Position numbers and translations under genes: made by a program. Shown here one piece after another: positions 58,792 to 64,000 of a DNA stretch of 64,000 nt. Source of the stretch: Thioclava sp. ES.031 (GTDB lineage Bacteria > Pseudomonadota > Alphaproteobacteria > Rhodobacterales > Rhodobacteraceae); assembly GCF_002563775.1 (NCBI RefSeq), contig NZ_PDJO01000001.1, positions 1,374,001 to 1,438,000 of the forward strand, given 5' to 3'. The notes under the pieces were generated by a model that ran no database searches, was not told the origin of the DNA, and saw nothing but the letters and a program-made list of their open reading frames with translations. The first letter of the stretch is position 1; every line of letters starts with the position of its first letter.

Positions 58792-59670
58792 ATGCCCAGC
58801 CTTAAGGACCTTAAAAACCGGATCGGAAGCGTCAAGAACACGCGGAAGATCACCAAGGCGATGCAAATGGTCGCCGCCGCGAAACTCCGCCGCGCCCAAG
58901 AGGCGGCGGAGGCCGCGCGCCCCTATGCTGAGCGGATGCACTCCGTGATGGCCGGGCTCGCGGGCTCGGTGCAGGGATCGGACAATGCGCCGCGCCTGCT
59001 CTCGGGGACCGGCTCGGACAAGGTGCAGCTTCTGGTGGTCATGACCGCCGAACGCGGCCTGTGCGGTGGCTTCAATGCCAATATTGCGAAGCTCGCGCGC
59101 CAGACGGCTGACAAGCTGCTGGCCGAGGGCAAAGAGGTGAAGATCCTCACCGTCGGCAAGAAAGGCCGCGATGCGCTGCGCCGTGAATACGGCGAGTACT
59201 TCATCGGCCACGTCGATCTGAGCGACGTCAAACGCCTGAGCTATGACGACGCGCAGAAGATCGCCCGCGACCTGATCGGTCGCTTCGACAATGGCGAGTT
59301 CGACGTCGCGACGATCTTCTTCTCGATCTTCGAGAGCGTGATCGCGCAGCGCCCGACCGCGAAGCAGATCATCCCCGCTTCCTATGAACCGGAAGAGGGC
59401 GAAGAAACGCCGAGCGTCAATTACGACTACGAACCCAGCGAGACGCAAATCCTCGAGGATCTGCTGCCGCGCGGGGTCGCCACGCAGATCTTCACGGCTC
59501 TGCTGGAAAACGGTGCCTCGGAACAAGGTGCGCGGATGTCCGCGATGGACGCTGCGACGCGCAATGCGGGCGATATGATCGACAAGCTGACGATCGAATA
59601 CAACCGCACGCGCCAGGCCGCGATCACCAAGGAACTCATCGAAATCATTTCGGGCGCCGAGGCGCTCTGA
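58792..59670 (+). CDS. atpG: ATP synthase F1 subunit gamma
   Basis: A 292-residue central-shaft subunit. The N-terminal coiled coil [20 protein letters not shown] and the C-terminal helix block [19 protein letters not shown] with [18 protein letters not shown] are complete. It lies between atpA (21 bases) and atpD (21 bases). Confidence 0.96.
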   Translation: MPSLKDLKNRIGSVKNTRKITKAMQMVAAAKLRRAQEAAEAARPYAERMHSVMAGLAGSVQGSDNAPRLLSGTGSDKVQLLVVMTAERGLCGGFNANIAKLARQTADKLLAEGKEVKILTVGKKGRDALRREYGEYFIGHVDLSDVKRLSYDDAQKIARDLIGRFDNGEFDVATIFFSIFESVIAQRPTAKQIIPASYEPEEGEETPSVNYDYEPSETQILEDLLPRGVATQIFTALLENGASEQGARMSAMDAATRNAGDMIDKLTIEYNRTRQAAITKELIEIISGAEAL

Positions 59671-61110
<1,440 letters not shown>

Positions 61111-61119
61111 GGAGGCATT

Positions 61120-61521
61120 ATGGCCGACACGATGCAATTCGATCTCGTTGCGCCCGAGCGCAAGCTGGCCTCGGAAGAGGCGGCGGTCGAGGTCATGGTG
61201 CCTGGCGCGGATGGTGACCTGACGGTCATGCCCGGCCACGCGCCGATGCTGACCACGCTGCGTCCCGGCAAGCTGACGATGGTGACGCGGTCGGAAACCC
61301 AGAGCTACGCGGTGACGGGTGGCTTCGCCGAGATCACCCCCGAGGGGATCACGGTTCTGGCCGAGCGTTCGCTGCCCGCGGAAGAGTTCACCAAGGAAGT
61401 CCACGATCGCCTGATCGAGGAAGCCCGCCGCGTCCATGACGAGGCGCATCCTTCGGTGGCCGACATGACCGCGAAGCTGCTGGCTGACATGGAGGCCCTT
61501 GGCTCGCATATGCTGAGCTGA
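61120..61521 (+). CDS. atpC: ATP synthase F1 subunit epsilon
   Basis: A 133-residue subunit with the N-terminal beta-sandwich (MQFDLVAPERKLASEEAAVEVMVPG; PGHAPMLTTLRPG at about 48-60) and a shortened C-terminal helical part. A strong intrinsic terminator follows 23 bases after the stop, closing the atpHAGDC operon. Confidence 0.95.
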   Translation: MADTMQFDLVAPERKLASEEAAVEVMVPGADGDLTVMPGHAPMLTTLRPGKLTMVTRSETQSYAVTGGFAEITPEGITVLAERSLPAEEFTKEVHDRLIEEARRVHDEAHPSVADMTAKLLADMEALGSHMLS

Positions 61522-61544
61522 GACCTCTCGCGAAAAGATTTAGG

Positions 61545-61573
61545 AAGCCCCGGATTTTCCGGGGCTTTTTATT
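61545..61573 (+). terminator. Intrinsic terminator of the atp operon
   Basis: Perfect 10-base arms AAGCCCCGGA and TCCGGGGCTT around a TTT loop, followed by TTTATT. It lies 23 bases after the atpC stop. Confidence 0.92.
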
Positions 61574-61627
61574 GTCCGCAGTTGCGGTAAGCTCTGCCTC
61601 AGGTTGAAAGAAAGAGGCCCTGTCTCG

Positions 61628-61978
61628 ATGATCACGATCGAAAGCCACCGTCTGGGGATGCAACGCGGCTCGCTCGTGCTGTTCTCCGACTATCAGGATG
61701 GCGGCGCCATGTGGACGGGCGAGGGGCCGCGCGAGCTGCGCAAGAAGGTTGCCTTCCCCGAGCCGTTTCGCGCGACGCCGATGGTGCAGGTCTCGTTGTC
61801 GATGTGGGACGTGGACGGCAAGCACAATTCGCGGATGGATATCTCCAGCGACGGCGTCACGCCCGAGGGCTTCGTGATCGTTTTCCGCACCTGGGGCGAC
61901 AGCCGTGTGGCGCGGGTGCGCGCGGATTGGCTGGCACTGGGCGGCGTTTCGCATGAGGATGACTGGGACATCGACTGA
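61628..61978 (+). CDS. H-type lectin domain protein
   Basis: A 116-residue protein resembling the H-type lectin domain, a small beta-sandwich first known from snail agglutinin that binds N-acetylgalactosamine. Visible features: RELRKKVAFPEPFRATPMV (the typical FxxxFxxxP start), VQVSLSMWDVDGKHNSRMD, and TPEGFVIVFRTWGDSRVARVRADWLALG with the conserved tryptophans. There is no signal peptide. ATG 61628 is chosen over TTG 61604; AGAGG lies 11 bases before it. It sits alone between the atp terminator and a second terminator, so it must have its own promoter or depend on read-through. The ligand and location are unknown. Confidence 0.8.
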   Translation: MITIESHRLGMQRGSLVLFSDYQDGGAMWTGEGPRELRKKVAFPEPFRATPMVQVSLSMWDVDGKHNSRMDISSDGVTPEGFVIVFRTWGDSRVARVRADWLALGGVSHEDDWDID

Positions 61979-62000
61979 TCCGCGCCGACAGATCCCATGA

Positions 62001-62030
62001 AAAACGCCCCGCCGATCGGCGGGGCGTTTT
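62001..62030. terminator. Perfectly palindromic bidirectional terminator between the lectin gene and mmsA
   Basis: A 30-base perfect palindrome: A-run, CGCCCCGCCGA, then its exact complement ending in a T-run on both strands. It lies 22 bases after the lectin gene and 45 bases after mmsA, which are convergent, so it can end both transcripts. Confidence 0.9.
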
Positions 62031-62075
62031 CCTATGTCTGGGGGAGGGCGGTTCGCGAACCGCCCCGCCGAAAGA

Positions 62076-63578
62076 TCAGTCGAGCGCCTTGAAGTTCAGC
62101 GCCGCACCTTCGTCCTTGATGCCCGAGAACCAACGGGCCGTGACGGTCTTGGTCTTGGTGTAGAAGCGGAAGGCGTCGGGACCGTACTGGTTGAGGTCGC
62201 CGAAGGCCGACTTCTTCCAGCCGCCGAAGGTGTAGTAGCTCAGCGGAACCGGGATCGGGAAGTTGATGCCGACCATGCCGACATTGACGTTCGCCGCGAA
62301 GTCGCGCGCCACGTCGCCATCGGCGGTGTAGATCGCGGTGCCGTTGCCGTAGGGGTTGTCGACGACCAGATCGAGCGCCTCGTCATAGGTCTTCGTGCGC
62401 ACCATCGACAGGACCGGGCCAAAGATTTCCTCTTTGTAGATGTCCATGTCGGGGGTGACGTTGTCGAAGAGCGACGGGCCGACGAAGAAGCCGTCCTCAT
62501 AGCCCTGCAGCGAGAAGTCGCGGCCGTCGACGACAAGGTTCGCGCCCTGATCGACACCCGAATTGATGAGCGACTTGATCCGCTCCTGCGCCTGCTTGGT
62601 GATGACGGGACCGTAATCCACGTCGTCGCCACCGGTATAGGGGCCGACTTTCAGCTTCTCGATCTTCGGCACGAGACGCTCGACCAGCGCATCCGCCGTG
62701 CCGTCGCCCACCGGAACCGCAACCGAGATCGCCATGCAGCGCTCGCCAGCGGCGCCGTAGCCCGCGCCGATCAGCGCGTCGGCGGCCTTGTCCATGTCCG
62801 CGTCGGGCATGATGATCATGTGGTTCTTCGCACCGCCGAAGCACTGCGCGCGCTTGCCGTTGGTGGCGGCACGACCGTAGATGTATTGCGCGATCGGGGT
62901 CGAACCCACGAAGCCCACGCCCTGGATCGTCTCGTGATCGAGGATCGTGTCCACGGCTTCCTTGTCGCCGTTGACGACCTGCAGCACGCCATCGGGAAGA
63001 CCGGCTTCCTGTGCGAGTTCCGCGAGCATGATCGCCGTGGTCGGCACGCGCTCGGACGGCTTGAGGATCATCGCGTTACCCGAAGCGAGCGCCGGGCCCA
63101 TCTTCCACAGCGGGATCATGGCGGGGAAGTTGAACGGCGTGATGCCGGCCACGACGCCCAGCGGCTGGCGCATCGAGTAGAGGTCGATACCGGGGCCCGC
63201 GTCGCCGGTGTATTCGCCCTTGAGCATCGCAGGCGCGCCCATGCAGACCTCGATCACTTCGAGGCCACGCTGCACGTCGCCCTTCGCGTCGGGGATGGTC
63301 TTGCCGTGCTCTTTCGACAGAGCCTCGGCGAGCTTGTCCATGTCGCGCTCGATCAGCTGACCGAATTTCATCATCACGCGGGCGCGGCGCTGCGGGTTGA
63401 CCTTCTGCCATTCCAGCTGCGCTTTCGCGGCGTCGGCGATTGCCGCATCCAGCTCAGCCGGGGTGGCCAGCGCGACCTTGGCGATCTGCTCGCCGGTGGC
63501 GGGGTTGAAGACTTCGCCGAAGCGGCCGGACGTGCCCGCGACGCGCTTGCCGTTGATCCAGTGACCGATTTCTTCCAT
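62076..63578 (-). CDS. mmsA: CoA-acylating methylmalonate-semialdehyde dehydrogenase
   Basis: A 500-residue aldehyde dehydrogenase-fold enzyme that converts methylmalonate semialdehyde to propionyl-CoA (and malonate semialdehyde to acetyl-CoA) in valine, inositol and beta-alanine breakdown. The catalytic Cys281 lies in AAGERCMAISVAV, lacking the usual ALDH general-base Glu pattern, as expected for CoA-acylating members. GITPFNFPAMIPLWKMG is at about 145-161. It converges with the lectin gene and is divergent from a LysR regulator gene, its probable controller. Confidence 0.93.
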   Translation of the reverse strand: MEEIGHWINGKRVAGTSGRFGEVFNPATGEQIAKVALATPAELDAAIADAAKAQLEWQKVNPQRRARVMMKFGQLIERDMDKLAEALSKEHGKTIPDAKGDVQRGLEVIEVCMGAPAMLKGEYTGDAGPGIDLYSMRQPLGVVAGITPFNFPAMIPLWKMGPALASGNAMILKPSERVPTTAIMLAELAQEAGLPDGVLQVVNGDKEAVDTILDHETIQGVGFVGSTPIAQYIYGRAATNGKRAQCFGGAKNHMIIMPDADMDKAADALIGAGYGAAGERCMAISVAVPVGDGTADALVERLVPKIEKLKVGPYTGGDDVDYGPVITKQAQERIKSLINSGVDQGANLVVDGRDFSLQGYEDGFFVGPSLFDNVTPDMDIYKEEIFGPVLSMVRTKTYDEALDLVVDNPYGNGTAIYTADGDVARDFAANVNVGMVGINFPIPVPLSYYTFGGWKKSAFGDLNQYGPDAFRFYTKTKTVTARWFSGIKDEGAALNFKALD

Positions 63579-63664
63579 GAGACACTCCTCCTACAGATAA
63601 CTTGGCTTTGGCGCACTCTAGCCTTGCGAAAATGAGCATAAAAGGGGAAGTAACTCAAAAGCGT

Positions 63665-63680
63665 TTTGCATTTTTGCAAA
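63665..63680. promoter_or_regulatory. LysR-type operator candidate between mmsA and the LysR gene
   Basis: TTTGCA-TTTT-TGCAAA, perfect 6-base arms, containing the T-N11-A core typical of LysR-family sites. It lies directly before the GAGGGG Shine-Dalgarno of the regulator gene and 86 bases upstream of the mmsA start, fitting autoregulation plus control of the divergent gene. Confidence 0.5.
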
Positions 63681-63692
63681 GAGGGGCGCGAT

Positions 63693-64000
63693 ATGGACTG
63701 GGACGACCTGCGGATTTTCCTTGCCGTCGCACGGGCCGAGAGCCTGTCGGGCGCCGGGCGGCGTTTGAAGCTGGACGCGGCCACCGTGGGGCGGCGCATC
63801 GCGCGGCTCGAAGAAGGGGTGGGGGCGAAGCTCTTCGTGAAATCGCCGCAGGGCTACGCGCTGTCGGAATCGGGCGACCGTCTCCTGCCCCATGCCGAGG
63901 CGGCGGAGCAGGTCTTCGCGGGCGCCGATGAAGAGCTGTCCGGCATCGCGGGCCAGTTGACGGGGCAATTGCGGATCGGCGCGCCCGATGGCTGCGCGAA
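63693..64000 (+). CDS. LysR-family transcriptional regulator, N-terminal part (cut by window edge)
   Basis: The frame from ATG 63693, behind GAGGGG, runs to the end of the window without a stop, giving 102 residues. It opens MDWDDLRIFLAVARAESLSG and continues with the LysR winged helix-turn-helix (SGAGRRLKLDAATVGRRIARLEE, then GAKLFVKSPQGYALSESG), then the linker helix and the start of the effector domain (GQLTGQLRIGAPDG). It is divergent from mmsA, a standard arrangement for a LysR regulator and its target. The effector is unknown. Confidence 0.88.
   Translation, partial: MDWDDLRIFLAVARAESLSGAGRRLKLDAATVGRRIARLEEGVGAKLFVKSPQGYALSESGDRLLPHAEAAEQVFAGADEELSGIAGQLTGQLRIGAPDGCA

Overview
The window is a high-GC chromosomal segment of an alphaproteobacterium, most likely of the Rhodobacteraceae/Paracoccaceae group (Rhodobacter, Paracoccus, Thioclava and relatives). 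This rests on gene order: a nuo operon with extra genes between the subunits and a long NuoE tail, nuoN followed by birA-coaX-rnj, an F1-only atpHAGDC operon, and typical family members such as DUF5337, Hint-domain and HPP-CBS proteins. It is almost wholly coding. I see no rRNA, tRNA, CRISPR array, insertion sequence or prophage. Most genes are housekeeping; the less ordinary material is the small genes embedded in the large operons and a few cis elements.

Layout. 1-2037: end of a Hint-domain protein, a class I glutamine amidotransferase of the gamma-glutamyl-GABA hydrolase type and a D-lyxose isomerase. 2032-6044 (minus): glmU-glmS plus an AlkD-like DNA glycosylase gene, making UDP-GlcNAc precursors. 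6152-9283: gph, an MFS exporter and a DegT-type aminotransferase. 9303-11493 (minus): an FAD amino-acid dehydrogenase and an ornithine-cyclodeaminase-like reductase. 11684-19806: a leucine/isovalerate degradation (liu) operon, ivd-lprI-lprI-mccB-mccA-gst-hmgL-liuC. It begins with a palindrome placed just downstream of a promoter -10, and two secreted DUF1311 genes and a glutathione transferase are embedded in it.

20104-41161: complex I, nuoABCDE-x-x-F-x-x-G-x-HI-x-JKLMN, with all 14 core subunits and six extra small genes, running on into birA, coaX and RNase J and closed by a strong bidirectional terminator shared with a convergent DEAD-box helicase gene. 43163-50006: a cation/proton antiporter with an RCK domain, an M23 peptidase gene broken by a frameshift and carrying a (CAGGG)5 tract in its signal-peptide region, clpA and an HPP-CBS membrane protein. 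50201-56277: two tandem TPR-sulfotransferase paralogs, a LysE exporter, gloB and a methyltransferase. 56680-61521: atpHAGDC. 61628-64000: an H-type lectin gene, mmsA on the minus strand and the start of a divergent LysR regulator cut by the window edge.

Functionally, liu products (acetyl-CoA, acetoacetate) and mmsA products feed central metabolism, complex I and F1-ATPase supply respiration and ATP, and glmUS supplies the envelope. Points most worth a second look: the operator-like palindrome and the DUF1311 pair in the liu operon; the helix-hairpin-helix domain shared by NuoE and the next gene; the lipoproteins and the cysteine-free CMD protein inside nuo; and the frameshifted M23 gene with its pentanucleotide repeat.
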